The notes: generated by a model not told the origin, from the letters alone. A DNA stretch of 64,000 bases from an uncultured Ruminiclostridium sp. (GCA_944386545.1 CALXBK010000004.1:57710-121709); one strand, 5' to 3'. Counted from the first letter of the stretch, positions 8,749 to 17,859 are shown. Translations and numbers: made by a program.

Positions 8749-10551
8749 TTATCTTATGTTGCGGTACATAGGACCGTATGCGGCGCAGGCTCTGAAATCC
8801 TGTCCCTCCTTGTCCATGCCGAAGGCGTTCCATGCGGCGGGACGGAATATATCCTCCTGCGGTACGTTGTGCATAGCAACGGGTATTCTGAGCATAGAGC
8901 AAAGCGTGATAAGGTCGGCGCCGATATGACCGTAGCTTATTGCGCCGTGGTTTGCGCCCCAGTTGTTCATAACATCGTACGCTGTCCTGAATGCGCCTTC
9001 GCCCGTTGTTCTCGGTGCAAACCATGTGCAGGGCCAGGTGTAGTCGGTGCGCTTCCACAGCTTGTCGGTAACCTCATCGGGGAGCTTTACCGTCCAGCCC
9101 TCTGCTATCTGAAGCACGGGACCCAGCCCTTTTACAAGGTTAAGCCGTATCATGGTGCAGGGCACTTCCGCTTTGGTTACAAATCTTGAAGAATATCCGC
9201 CGCCTCTGAAATAGCCCAAATCGGCATAGTTCCAGGTAGACGCGCCGAGTATGGCGTCCATATCCTTTTCGGTAATCTCGTACCACGGCTTCATGACAGC
9301 GTTGCCGTTTTCGTCCTTTGCTTCGCCGTTTGCGTCAAGACAAGCCGCACCCGAATTTATAAGATGAATAAATCCGCCGCTCAGCTTTGCCCTGCCCTCA
9401 ACGTCATAGCCCGTTGCTTTCTTTACCGCTTCGGGACTCCAGTAGGTGCGGACATCGGCAAATATCTGCGCGCGGTTGGTGAGCAGCTTCATGAACAGCA
9501 TACCGATACCGTTAAGCACGTCGTTTTCCGTAGCGAGTATGTACGGCTCTCTTGCACCGTTCCAGTCAAAGGAGGTGTTGAGCATTGATTCGGGGAAGTC
9601 GCAGTTGGGGTAAAAATCCGTCCACTGTCTTTGTCCCTGAAAGCCTGCGGCAATGGCGTTGTGGCCTACCGCCTCCTCCTCACAGCCCGCGGGGAGATTT
9701 TTGTTGCCGTTCATCAGATCCTTGATGATGCACATCATCTTTACTACAAACTCCCAGTCGGAGTCCTTCTGCTCCCTGCTTCTTCTGAACTGCTCGGGAT
9801 TCTTGTCAAAGCCCTCAATGCATTTTTCTCTTGTCCACTTGAGCGCCCTTTCATATTCTTCCTTATCGTATATGCCCTCGGTCATGCGGCGGATAATCTC
9901 CACCTCGTCAACCGATTCAACTCTCATGCCGAGATATTCCTCGATAAATGCGGGATCAATGATAGAACCGCCGATACCCATTGTGATAGAGCCTATCTGA
10001 AGATAGGATTTTCCTCTCATGGTCGCACAGGCAACCGCCGCCCTGCCGAAGCGCAGGAGCTTTTCCTTTACGTCCTCGGGGATAGAGGTGTCGTCCGCCT
10101 CGCATACGTCATGTCCGTAAATGCCGAATGCGGGAAGTCCCTTTTGTGCATGGGTTGCAAGCACCGAAGCAAGATAAACAGCGCCCGGTCTTTCCGTGCC
10201 GTTAAAGCCCCATACACCCTTTATCGTCATGGGATCCATATCCATGGTTTCAGCGCCGTAGCACCAGCAGGGAGTTACGGTAAGGGTTATGTCAACGCCG
10301 CACTTTTTGAACTTGTCTGCGCACGCCGCCGCCTCTGCAACTCTGCCTATTGTGGTATCGGCTATAACTGCCTTTACCTTTTCGCCGTTTGAATATCTGA
10401 GATTATCCTCAAACAGCTTTGCCGCCGCCCTTGCCATGTTCATGGTCTGTTCTTCAAGGGATTCTCTTACCTTTAAAATTCCCCGTCTGCCGTCAATGGT
10501 GGGACGGATGCCTATTACGGGATAATCGCCTATAAGTCTGTTTTCGCTCAT
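8749..10551 (-). CDS. fucI: L-fucose isomerase
   Basis: 600-residue Mn-dependent ketol isomerase converting L-fucose to L-fuculose, the first committed step. Full-length match to the family: [22 protein letters not shown] region at the N-terminus, [53 protein letters not shown], and the C-terminal [15 protein letters not shown] block. The frame opens with an ATG at 10560, but the AGGAAAGGA ribosome site is too close to it; the ATG at 10551 (MSENRL) has proper spacing. First gene of the fucI-fucK-fucU-fucA run. Confidence 0.95.
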   Translation of the reverse strand: MSENRLIGDYPVIGIRPTIDGRRGILKVRESLEEQTMNMARAAAKLFEDNLRYSNGEKVKAVIADTTIGRVAEAAACADKFKKCGVDITLTVTPCWCYGAETMDMDPMTIKGVWGFNGTERPGAVYLASVLATHAQKGLPAFGIYGHDVCEADDTSIPEDVKEKLLRFGRAAVACATMRGKSYLQIGSITMGIGGSIIDPAFIEEYLGMRVESVDEVEIIRRMTEGIYDKEEYERALKWTREKCIEGFDKNPEQFRRSREQKDSDWEFVVKMMCIIKDLMNGNKNLPAGCEEEAVGHNAIAAGFQGQRQWTDFYPNCDFPESMLNTSFDWNGAREPYILATENDVLNGIGMLFMKLLTNRAQIFADVRTYWSPEAVKKATGYDVEGRAKLSGGFIHLINSGAACLDANGEAKDENGNAVMKPWYEITEKDMDAILGASTWNYADLGYFRGGGYSSRFVTKAEVPCTMIRLNLVKGLGPVLQIAEGWTVKLPDEVTDKLWKRTDYTWPCTWFAPRTTGEGAFRTAYDVMNNWGANHGAISYGHIGADLITLCSMLRIPVAMHNVPQEDIFRPAAWNAFGMDKEGQDFRACAAYGPMYRNIR

Positions 10552-10624
10552 AATGCACATTCCTTTCCTAAATAAAAGTATTTTTCCGAAATCCGCTTTC
10601 AGCGCTTCGTATTTCCATATTTTT

Positions 10625-10653
10625 ATTATAAATGAAACGCTCCTTTTTGTCTT
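10625..10653 (-). promoter_or_regulatory. Probable promoter of the fuc run
   Basis: AAGACA-17-TATAAT on the minus strand, about 75 bases before fucI. The -10 box is perfect and the -35 box is poor, which would fit a promoter needing an activator. Confidence 0.5.
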
Positions 10654-10733
10654 GTTTTATTATCACGCAGAATAGGACAATATTCACTTTTTCAATTATT
10701 TTAAAATTCTACACCGAATTTCTCGCAAGGTAC

Positions 10734-10762
10734 TTTAAAAATCTCTGAAAAAGTGGTATACT
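10734..10762 (+). promoter_or_regulatory. Promoter of murT-gatD
   Basis: TTTAAA-17-TATACT, 45 bases before the murT start and divergent from the fuc promoter. Confidence 0.55.
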
Positions 10763-10806
10763 TATATGGTTAGGCAAAAATGCTTTACGGCAAGGAGATA
10801 ATAAAA

Positions 10807-12138
10807 ATGAGAATGTTTTTAGCGGTGCTTGTCTGCAAAATAACCGCCTTTCTGCTCGGTCTTATGGGCAGAGGCAGCAGTATGCCGGGCAAGGCGGCTC
10901 TTAAAATCTACCCCGGAGTGCTCGGAAGGGTAAAGCTTCCGCCGCTTGTAGTTGCGGTAACGGGAAGCAACGGCAAGACCTCAACCGTCGAAATGATAGC
11001 CCACGTTATGAGAAAATCCGGAAAAAGGGTTATATGGAACAAGGAAGGCTCAAACCAGATTGCGGGCGTGGCGTCGGTTATACTCTCGCACTGCTCCTTT
11101 TCGGGAAAGGTAAAGGGCGACGTTTTACTGCTTGAATCGGACGAGAGGTACGCAAAATACTCCTTTAAATACTTTGCGCCCACCCACTATGTAATAACCA
11201 ACCTCTACCGCGACCAGCTCACGAGAAACGGTCATCCCGAATGGGTTTTCGACGCGGTAAAGGACAGTATAAGAGAAGAACCCGTACTGCTGCTTAACGC
11301 CGACGATCCTCTTGTGTCGCTGTACGGCAAAAACAGAGAAAATGTCGTATGGTTCGGTATGGACAGGCAGAGCTTCAGCACGGAGCGCTGCACCGCAGTT
11401 TACAACGACGGCGCATACTGTCCCGATTGCAAAGCGCCGATGGAATATGACTATTTTCACTATGCCCATATCGGAAGCTATCATTGCACAAGCTGCGGTC
11501 ATAAAAAAAGCTCCGCCGATTATACCGTGACAAACGCCGACCTTGAACAGGGCATTATCACAATAAACGGCGGTTACGAGATAAAGCTCGCCTTTAAGAG
11601 CATTTACAACGTATATAATCTGCTCGCCTGCTTTGCGGTATGCTCTAAGGCAGGAATTGACAAAGAGCTTATCGCAAAAGAGCTGTCGGACTACGTACTT
11701 AAAAACGGCAGAATACTGCGGTATAAGCTCGGAGAAAACGAGGGACTTTTCCTTGTTTCAAAGCACGAAAACTCCGTATCCTACGACCGTTCGCTTGAAT
11801 ATATAGTACGGCAGAACAAGCCCTGCGCCGTAATTCTGATTGTTGACGCCGTCAGCCGCCGTTATTCAACGGGAGAAACAAGCTGGCTGTGGGATATAGA
11901 TTTCGGTATGCTGAGTTCACCCTGCGTACAAAAGGTATATCTTTTAGGCAAGCATTGCAGCGATTTGCTCACTCGCCTTACCTATGCGGGAGTGGACGGC
12001 TCAAGGCTCGAAGCGTACGAGGATATATCCGAAGCGACCGACAAAATTGCGGGTTGCAGATACGAAAATCTCTATACCGTCACCTGCTTTTCGGATAAGG
12101 AAAAATTCCTCTCCAAAACTCAGATAATTGATATGTGA
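10807..12138 (+). CDS. murT: Lipid II isoglutaminyl synthase, Mur ligase-like subunit
   Basis: 443 residues. MurT belongs to the Mur ligase superfamily and, with GatD, amidates the D-Glu of lipid II to D-isoglutamine at the inner face of the membrane. Visible are a hydrophobic N-terminal stretch, the ATP-binding loop VTGSNGKTST, WNKEGSN and DESDERY-like central motifs, a zinc ribbon (CPDC near residue 204, CTSC about 22 residues later) and the C-terminal domain typical of MurT (DUF1727). An ATG at 10780 is in frame, but AAGGAG sits just before the ATG at 10807, which is chosen. Its TGA lies just before the start of the partner gene. Confidence 0.9.
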   Translation: MRMFLAVLVCKITAFLLGLMGRGSSMPGKAALKIYPGVLGRVKLPPLVVAVTGSNGKTSTVEMIAHVMRKSGKRVIWNKEGSNQIAGVASVILSHCSFSGKVKGDVLLLESDERYAKYSFKYFAPTHYVITNLYRDQLTRNGHPEWVFDAVKDSIREEPVLLLNADDPLVSLYGKNRENVVWFGMDRQSFSTERCTAVYNDGAYCPDCKAPMEYDYFHYAHIGSYHCTSCGHKKSSADYTVTNADLEQGIITINGGYEIKLAFKSIYNVYNLLACFAVCSKAGIDKELIAKELSDYVLKNGRILRYKLGENEGLFLVSKHENSVSYDRSLEYIVRQNKPCAVILIVDAVSRRYSTGETSWLWDIDFGMLSSPCVQKVYLLGKHCSDLLTRLTYAGVDGSRLEAYEDISEATDKIAGCRYENLYTVTCFSDKEKFLSKTQIIDM

Positions 12139-12146
12139 GGCGTTTT

Positions 12147-12764
12147 ATGAAGATACTCCATTTATACCATGATTTGATGAATTTGTACGGCGATTACGGC
12201 AATGTCTGCGCCGTAGAAAAAACAGCCTGCGACAAAGGAAAAAGCGTGGAAATTATAAAGCAGTCGCTGTCGGACGAGCCTGATTTTTCCTGCAATTTGC
12301 TTTACATCGGCTCAGGCACGGAAAAAAATCAGAAGGCGGCAATGAGCCATCTTATAAAGTACAGGGATATTATAAAACAGCGTCTTGACGAGGGACTTGT
12401 TATTCTCACAACGGGCAACGCCTTTGAGATGTTCGGCAAAAGCGTTACCGACAAATATTCGCAAAGGCACGAGGGGCTTTCGCTGTTTGATTTTGAAAGC
12501 GTTGAAAGCGACGAGCGCATCGTCACCGACTGCCTTTTCAAAACAGAGCTTTGCGACGTGGATATAATCGGCTTTATCAACAAGGCGAGCGTTATAAAGG
12601 GCGTTACCTCTCCCCTTTTCGAGGTTGTAAACGGCTGCGGAAACGATAAAGACGACACGGGCGAGGGAATAATAAAGGGCGGCTTTATCGGCACACATCT
12701 GATAGGACCGCTTCTTATAAGAAATTCTTTGCTTTGCGAAAGGCTGATTGATATGATAAAATAG
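12147..12764 (+). CDS. GatD-like glutamine amidotransferase partner of MurT, catalytic residues missing
   Basis: 205 residues, homologous to GatD along its length (N-terminal LYHDLMNLYGDYGN, IGSGTEKNQ). GatD normally hydrolyses glutamine and feeds ammonia to MurT. Here the nucleophile position reads LTTGNAFEMFG where active GatD has ICGGYQFLG, so Cys is replaced by Gly. The later catalytic His of TYLHGP is replaced by Ile in THLIGP. The protein is also shorter than staphylococcal GatD, lacking its C-terminal extension. The frame is intact and follows murT by eight bases, so it is kept as a gene, probably a structural or regulatory partner. The ATG at 12147 after GAGG is preferred to the GTG at 12135. 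Confidence 0.85.
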   Translation: MKILHLYHDLMNLYGDYGNVCAVEKTACDKGKSVEIIKQSLSDEPDFSCNLLYIGSGTEKNQKAAMSHLIKYRDIIKQRLDEGLVILTTGNAFEMFGKSVTDKYSQRHEGLSLFDFESVESDERIVTDCLFKTELCDVDIIGFINKASVIKGVTSPLFEVVNGCGNDKDDTGEGIIKGGFIGTHLIGPLLIRNSLLCERLIDMIK

Positions 12765-12771
12765 AAAAAAC

Positions 12772-12802
12772 AAACGGCTGTCGTGCGACAGCCGTTTTTG
12801 TT
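12772..12802. terminator. Terminator between gatD-like gene and paralog 2
   Basis: Perfect 12-bp stem (AAACGGCTGTCG and complement) with a 2-base gap and a T run; flanking A residues allow use from both sides. Confidence 0.85.
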
Positions 12803-12803
12803 A

Positions 12804-12829
12804 TTCAATAAGGGGCTTGCCCCGTCATT
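12804..12829. repeat. Partial copy of the composite palindromic repeat (24-bp unit)
   Basis: TTCAATAAGGGGCTTGCCCC followed by GTCATT, matching the first unit of the composite repeats at 42203, 42507 and 50183. Only this unit is present here, directly after a terminator. Confidence 0.75.
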
Positions 12830-12838
12830 ATAATGTTG

Positions 12839-14281
12839 TTATCCTTTTTTATATGTGGGTACAGCCATTGCAAAATATGCGATACCGCCGATTACATAAC
12901 TGATTACTATGTTATGAGTGAAAACGGAGGACAGCGTTTTCTCGCCTAACAAATTTGCAAGAGAATCATAATCCCCTATAAATTCAAAGAAGCGGAAGAA
13001 CAAGTCGAAAAATCCGTTATATCCCATATACGAAAGAACCTCTGCGGCATCCTCAGCTGTTATTATGTCAATAACCTGATTGAAAATCGTACACAGCAAT
13101 ATCATACCGAAATCTATTACAAAACAAATGACAAGTCCGAGCATATCAAAGCTCTTACCGAGCATTCTGTAACCGGTTATAATGGCAACAGCCATTACAA
13201 TTCCGCCTATGTAGCTTACTATGTCGAGCTGACTTATCAAAATCCAGATTACACAGCCTATAAGCGAGAACAGCACTGCGCCGACAATGCCTAAAAGCGG
13301 ATTTGCCTTTTTTTCTATTCTGGTAGGCCTATACTGATAGCCGCCGAATCTGTCATTGGCATTTTCAATCGGCGCATATCCCGGAGGATTTGACGAGCCG
13401 ACTGTCGGCACATAGCCCGTATTGAGGCTTGCCGCGTCAGAAATCGGTGCAACCGCTGCATTATCCGAAATCGGTGCAATAGCCGCATTTTCCTGCGATA
13501 AAGGCTCAACATATCCCGTGTTGAGATTTGCCGCAGGTGTCGGAGCGACATACCCTGTGTTGAGATTTTCCGCCGATGTCGGAGCGACATATCCCGTGTT
13601 GAGGTTTGCCGCAGGTGTCGGAGCGACATATCCCGTGTTGAGGTTTGCCGCAGGTGTCGGAGCGACATATCCCGTGTTGAGATTTGCCGCAGGTGTCGGA
13701 GCGACATATCCTGTGTTGAGATTTGCCGCAGGTACAGGCTGTTCAGCTCCTCCGTTTATATCCTGTACGGACGGCGTTTCGGCGAGCTTTTTCTGCGCCT
13801 CAAGAGCCTCTGCTTTATCCTGCTGCTTTTGCAGACACATCTTGCAGTATTGCTTTACATTGCCGCCCGAAGCGGGTATGCCGAATTCAAGCCCTACCGA
13901 GGAGGTACATTCCGCACATGCGGAAGAAAAATAACTGTCGTTTAAATACGCCGTAAACTCGTTTATAAAACGGTTTATGTTGTTTACTGCCGAGGGCACG
14001 TCGTCGCCTGTAAAAAGTACGGCAAGCACCTCGTTTTCATTTTCCTTTACCGCCTTTACAAAGCTGTTTTCGGGCAACTGCTGATAGTCCGTCAAAAACG
14101 CCTCGGGTGTTTTTTCGGCAAGTGCGCTTTTACGAAGCCAGATTGAAAAAATAATGCACTTTTTCTCTGTCACTTCTCTAAGGGCAAAGCCAAAGCCCGA
14201 ATACTTTCCGCACATACTTCCGTCTGCGGCGGCAGTAAGCGAAAACTGCTCAGATAAGGTTGAGAGTATCTCAGATTTCAT
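12839..14281 (-). CDS. Unknown membrane protein, paralog 2, with a 13-residue tandem repeat
   Basis: 480 residues, same architecture as the proteins at 3327-4736 and 14328-15611. The N-terminal domain has GKYSGFGFAL and IWLRKSALAEKTPEAFL, which closely match paralog 1, followed by CAEC and CKMC pairs. The linker carries six to seven copies of a 13-residue unit (PAANLNTGYVAPT and variants, about residues 183-275), then YRPTR and about five hydrophobic segments. The repeat is rich in Pro, Ala, Asn and Thr and is probably extended. It lies 46 bases after paralog 3 and is probably cotranscribed with it. Function unknown. Confidence 0.75.
   Translation of the reverse strand: MKSEILSTLSEQFSLTAAADGSMCGKYSGFGFALREVTEKKCIIFSIWLRKSALAEKTPEAFLTDYQQLPENSFVKAVKENENEVLAVLFTGDDVPSAVNNINRFINEFTAYLNDSYFSSACAECTSSVGLEFGIPASGGNVKQYCKMCLQKQQDKAEALEAQKKLAETPSVQDINGGAEQPVPAANLNTGYVAPTPAANLNTGYVAPTPAANLNTGYVAPTPAANLNTGYVAPTSAENLNTGYVAPTPAANLNTGYVEPLSQENAAIAPISDNAAVAPISDAASLNTGYVPTVGSSNPPGYAPIENANDRFGGYQYRPTRIEKKANPLLGIVGAVLFSLIGCVIWILISQLDIVSYIGGIVMAVAIITGYRMLGKSFDMLGLVICFVIDFGMILLCTIFNQVIDIITAEDAAEVLSYMGYNGFFDLFFRFFEFIGDYDSLANLLGEKTLSSVFTHNIVISYVIGGIAYFAMAVPTYKKG
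13498..13738. repeat. 39-bp coding tandem repeat
   Basis: In-frame repeat of 39 bases encoding PAANLNTGYVAPT, about six copies with few differences; the two central copies are almost identical at DNA level, suggesting recent copy-number change by slippage or unequal recombination. Confidence 0.85.
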
Positions 14282-14327
14282 GTTATCCCTCCGTTAAATT
14301 TTTGCTTTATGTTAATTACAAAAGTAA

Positions 14328-15611
14328 TTACTTTCTTCCTGTAACTAAACAGTACAGTCCCATAATGAGATACGAGCCTACGGCAATCAGATACGAAATT
14401 GCCAAATCCACTGCAAAGTGTCCTGAAAAGGTGAAAGACAGCTTGTGCGATAACGAGGATGCGTCAAGCTCTCCGATTATATCAAACAGATTAAAAAACG
14501 CCGTGAAAAAGTCTATGCTCTCCGTTTGCAAAATATTTACCACATCCTGCGAGGAGGACAGCATAACCGCCCATACGCCCATATTGCCTAAAAACACCTC
14601 GGCGGCAATAATTGCGAGCAGCGCAACGAAGCCGCCACCCGCAAGTCTTTTGCCGAATGCCATATAGCCCAGCACCAAAGCGAACGCAGGAATTGTCGGT
14701 GCTAAATATTCGGTAATTCCGTCCCCTGCAATAAGCACCCAAATAACACACCCGATAATCGAAAAAAGCAACGCTCCGATTATACCGGCAAGGGTTCTAG
14801 GCTTTTCGGGGCCGGACGCTCTCACCATATAGCCGCCGTATCTCTGTGCATAGTCCTCGGCAGAAGCAGGCGCATAGCCGCTTACGGGCTGAGGCACTCC
14901 GTTACCGCTTACATACGGCATAGCGTCAACTCTCGGCTGATAGCCGGGGTTAAACTGATTTTGCCGTTCAAGCTCGGTTACTGCATTTACCGGCCGCTGA
15001 TACTGCATACTTGCAGCATTTTGCGCATAATCTCCCGCACTGTATGCCGTGGGTACTGCGGCGCTTTGCATATCCCCTGTGTACTGCGGCGGATTTTGCA
15101 TATTAAAAGAGGTGATGTTCTCTGCCTTTTCCTGCTGATTTTGCGCCGCCCTTTTTTCTGCCTGTGCTTTTGAGCAAGTCTTGCACATCAACTTAAACTT
15201 TCCGTTTTGAGCTAAAGGCGCAAAGCAAAGCTCTGACTTTTTACCGCAGACATTGCAGGCAGGAACAATATAATTATAATTTAAAGTTAGAAAAAGCTCG
15301 TTGATAAATCGGCTTATATTCTCTTTTGCGTTTTCAGAGCAGAACAGCGCCGCAAATATTTCGCCGTCTGTAACCCTGTAAACTGTGACAAAGGAATTTT
15401 CAGGCTTTTGAGAATACGCTTCAAGATGAACGTTTGCTATCTCAGAAGCGCCCGCCGTTTTGTCTATCCAGGCGGTAAACAGTATACAGCCCTTTGCCTG
15501 TGCTTTGGCAAGGGAAAAGGCATAGCCTGTATAAATTCCGCACATGCTCCCGTCAGACGCGGGATTAAGCGAATATTCGGCGGCAAGAGCCGACATAACC
15601 TGCGACAGCAT
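14328..15611 (-). CDS. Unknown membrane protein, paralog 3
   Basis: 427 residues with the same plan as its two paralogs. An N-terminal domain of about 115 residues (CGIYTGYAFSL, TAWIDKTAGAS) is followed by two cysteine pairs (CNVC and CKTC, about residues 118-144), a Gln/Asn/Tyr-rich linker, and about five hydrophobic segments starting near residue 270 (IIGALLFSIIGCVIWVLIA). That first segment is nearly the same as in paralog 2. The YRPTR motif is degraded to YMVRA. First gene of a two-gene run read from a promoter at 15657-15685. Confidence 0.75.
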   Translation of the reverse strand: MLSQVMSALAAEYSLNPASDGSMCGIYTGYAFSLAKAQAKGCILFTAWIDKTAGASEIANVHLEAYSQKPENSFVTVYRVTDGEIFAALFCSENAKENISRFINELFLTLNYNYIVPACNVCGKKSELCFAPLAQNGKFKLMCKTCSKAQAEKRAAQNQQEKAENITSFNMQNPPQYTGDMQSAAVPTAYSAGDYAQNAASMQYQRPVNAVTELERQNQFNPGYQPRVDAMPYVSGNGVPQPVSGYAPASAEDYAQRYGGYMVRASGPEKPRTLAGIIGALLFSIIGCVIWVLIAGDGITEYLAPTIPAFALVLGYMAFGKRLAGGGFVALLAIIAAEVFLGNMGVWAVMLSSSQDVVNILQTESIDFFTAFFNLFDIIGELDASSLSHKLSFTFSGHFAVDLAISYLIAVGSYLIMGLYCLVTGRK

Positions 15612-15656
15612 ACCATCCCCTCCGAAAAACTGAAACTTTTATCAATGTACTTCATT

Positions 15657-15726
15657 ATTGTAACACACAAAAATTTTTCTGTCAATATTTTATGTTATTG
15701 ACAGAAACATAAAACCGTGATATTAT
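15657..15726. promoter_or_regulatory. Divergent promoters sharing a 12-bp palindrome
   Basis: Minus strand: TTGACA (15680-15685 as complement)-17-TACAAT (15657-15662) for paralog 3. Plus strand: TTGACA (15698-15703)-17-TATTAT (15721-15726) for the CorC-type gene. Both -35 boxes are inside the arms of a perfect inverted repeat, TTTCTGTCAATA at 15676-15687 and TATTGACAGAAA at 15696-15707, with an 8-bp spacer. Confidence 0.75.
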
Positions 15727-15770
15727 ATGTACAATGTGTAGTAAACACAATATGCAAAAGGAGATTACAA

Positions 15771-17090
15771 ATGGACATAGCAGGGCAACTTATTTTACAG
15801 CTTGTACTTATTTTACTTAACGCATTTTTTGCCGCTACCGAAATTGCGGTTATCTCGCTGAATGAAAAAAAGGTGAGAGCAAAAGCGGAGGACGGTGACA
15901 AAAAGGCAAAGAAAATGCTCAAAATGATAGAACAGCCCACTCGCTTTCTTTCCACCATTCAGATAGGAATTACCCTTGCGGGCTTTTTAGGCTCTGCGTT
16001 TGCGGCGGACGGCTTTGCAACAATGCTTTCCGATTTTATAATATCCTCGTTTAAGCTCTCACCCGACAGCGCGAGAGCGATAAACACCGTATCGGTAATT
16101 CTCATTACGCTCATTCTTTCCTACTTTACCCTTGTTTTAGGCGAGCTTGTGCCGAAAAGAGTTGCCATGCGCCACAAGGAAAAGCTCGCAAATGTAGTCT
16201 GCGGCATAATTTCCTTCTTAGCTTCCGTTTTAAGACCTGTCATCTGGTTTTTAACCGCCTCGACAAACGGCGTGTTGAGGCTTATGGGCATTGACCCCCA
16301 TGCAAAGGAAGAGCCTGTTTCCGAGGAGGATATAGTGCTTATGCTGGACGCGGGCGCAGACGAGGGAAGCCTTGACAGCGAGGATATAGAATACATCAAG
16401 AATGTGTTCAGTCTTGACAAAAAGACGGCGCAGGATATAATGACACCCAGACGGAGCGTTGTGTTCATATCCGAAAATTCCACCGACGAGGAAATAATAA
16501 ATGCAGTAATGAGCGAGGGCTATTCAAGAATACCCGTAACAGGCGAGGGCGAGGACGATATTGTCGGCATAATGCACAGCCGCGACTATCTGCTGAAAAG
16601 AGAGGAAGCGGGCTTCAAGCTTGCCGATATTCTTCAGAAGCCTGTTTTCGTATCCGAGAAAAAGCGGCTTGATACGCTTATGAGAGAAATGCAGGCGGCA
16701 CACAACCACATGGTCGTTGTAGTGAACGAATACGGCGAAACGGCAGGTATAGTAACGCTTGAGGATATTTTAGAGGAGATTGTCGGCGAGATAAACGACG
16801 AAAGCGACGAAGAAGCCGAGCTTATCACAAAGCTTTCCGACAACAGCTATAAAATAAACTGTACCCTTAATATTGACGAGTTTTTCGAGTGCTTTGATAT
16901 GCATACTCCCGAGGGGATAAAATCCACCACCGTAAACGGCTGGCTTTGCGAGCTTTGCGGAAATATTCCCGAAAAGGGCGAAAAGCTCGATTACGAAAAG
17001 CTCAGAATAACCGTTACAAATGCCGATGAAATAATGTCCCACGAGATAACCGTGCATATAGCGGATAAGGAAGAAGAAGAAAAGGAATAA
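15771..17090 (+). CDS. CNNM/CorC-type membrane protein with CBS domains
   Basis: 439 residues of the HlyC/CorC (UPF0053) family, thought to export or sense Mg2+/Co2+. An N-terminal CNNM transmembrane domain (LVLILLNAFFAATEIAVISL opening, then three more hydrophobic helices, about residues 1-180) is followed by a pair of CBS domains (IMTPRRSVVFI and the VVVNEYGETAGIVTLEDILEE block) and a C-terminal CorC_HlyC domain with LNIDEF. An in-frame ATG at 15717 lies inside the -10 region, so the start at 15771 after AAAAGGAGA is used. Confidence 0.88.
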   Translation: MDIAGQLILQLVLILLNAFFAATEIAVISLNEKKVRAKAEDGDKKAKKMLKMIEQPTRFLSTIQIGITLAGFLGSAFAADGFATMLSDFIISSFKLSPDSARAINTVSVILITLILSYFTLVLGELVPKRVAMRHKEKLANVVCGIISFLASVLRPVIWFLTASTNGVLRLMGIDPHAKEEPVSEEDIVLMLDAGADEGSLDSEDIEYIKNVFSLDKKTAQDIMTPRRSVVFISENSTDEEIINAVMSEGYSRIPVTGEGEDDIVGIMHSRDYLLKREEAGFKLADILQKPVFVSEKKRLDTLMREMQAAHNHMVVVVNEYGETAGIVTLEDILEEIVGEINDESDEEAELITKLSDNSYKINCTLNIDEFFECFDMHTPEGIKSTTVNGWLCELCGNIPEKGEKLDYEKLRITVTNADEIMSHEITVHIADKEEEEKE

Positions 17091-17197
17091 TAAATCCCCG
17101 GTAAGAGCAATAAGTGCGTATATAATCAGACGCACAAAAACGGTCTTATTTTGCGGCATTTTGTTGTGAGTTAAGTTAAAATTCAGTTAAATCACAG

Positions 17198-17226
17198 TTG
17201 ACATTCTGCCGATTATAATGTATAAT
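17198..17226 (+). promoter_or_regulatory. Promoter of the zinc-ribbon membrane protein gene
   Basis: Perfect TTGACA-17-TATAAT, 57 bases before the start codon. Confidence 0.8.
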
Positions 17227-17283
17227 AAGAAAAACAAAACTTGACATGGCTTTAAGCCTTGTCATTACACGGAGGTAATTAAA

Positions 17284-17760
17284 ATGGCATTCTGCACTCA
17301 ATGCGGACAGCAGATTCCCGACGGCTCTGCAAACTGTCCTTCCTGCGGCGCTCCTCAGAACAACACGCAGAACTTTGTAAACAACTTTACAAACACGGCA
17401 AACACAACATCGCAATTTGATCCCGCCGATATTCAGAACAACAAGGTTATGGCTGTACTCGCATATATCGGAATTTTATTCCTTATTCCGCTTCTTGCGG
17501 CTCCCGATTCAAAATTTGCGCGCTACCATACAAATCAGGGCCTTGTATTATTCATCGCCGAAGCTATTTTAGGTGTTGCGCTCGGTATTCTCGGCGCTAT
17601 CCTTGCTTTCATTCCCATTGTCGGAGCGATTGTGATTGTAATTCTCAGTCTTGCAATTTCGGTAGTTAGCCTTGTATTTATGATACTGGGTATTGTCAAT
17701 GCGGCAAACGGTACTGCTAAGGAGCTTCCCCTTATCGGCGGTATCAAAATTCTTAAGTAA
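17284..17760 (+). CDS. Zinc-ribbon protein with DUF4870-like membrane domain
   Basis: 158 residues. The N-terminus is a zinc ribbon (CTQCGQ and CPSCGA, residues 4-23), then an Asn-rich spacer, then three or four hydrophobic helices beginning near residue 55 (VMAVLAYIGILFLIPLL) with the RYHTNQGLVLFI motif that marks DUF4870/Tic20-like proteins. The role of this widespread family is unknown. It is a single-gene unit with a perfect promoter and a terminator at 17774, so it is probably well expressed. Ribosome site GGAGG. Confidence 0.82.
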   Translation: MAFCTQCGQQIPDGSANCPSCGAPQNNTQNFVNNFTNTANTTSQFDPADIQNNKVMAVLAYIGILFLIPLLAAPDSKFARYHTNQGLVLFIAEAILGVALGILGAILAFIPIVGAIVIVILSLAISVVSLVFMILGIVNAANGTAKELPLIGGIKILK

Positions 17761-17773
17761 TTACATAACAGTG

Positions 17774-17803
17774 AAACCTCGGAGCTTCCGAGGTTTTGTT
17801 ATT
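17774..17803 (+). terminator. Terminator of the zinc-ribbon protein gene
   Basis: Ten-bp stem AAACCTCGGA/TCCGAGGTTT with a 3-base loop and T-rich tail. Confidence 0.85.
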
Positions 17804-17813
17804 TCGAGTTACA

Positions 17814-17843
17814 ATAAATCCCCCGAAAATCGGGGGATTTCGT
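17814..17843 (-). terminator. Terminator of the fucose-isomerase-like gene
   Basis: Ten-bp stem AAATCCCCCG/CGGGGGATTT with a 5-base loop, placed just after the stop codon at 17860 on the minus strand. Confidence 0.75.
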
Positions 17844-17859
17844 TTTACAGGATTGTTAA

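Noticed and set aside
9631..10392. A 253-codon open frame antisense to fucI
   Set aside because: No ribosome site and no recognisable protein; it is a by-product of codon bias in fucI.
10588..10606. Catabolite-control (cre-like) site in the fucI leader
   Set aside because: TGAAAGCGGATTTC differs from the consensus at two conserved end positions; too weak to list.
13315..13934. Long alternative frames across the 39-bp repeat on both strands
   Set aside because: A repeat whose length is a multiple of three keeps other frames open; the protein frame at 12839-14281 has paralogs.
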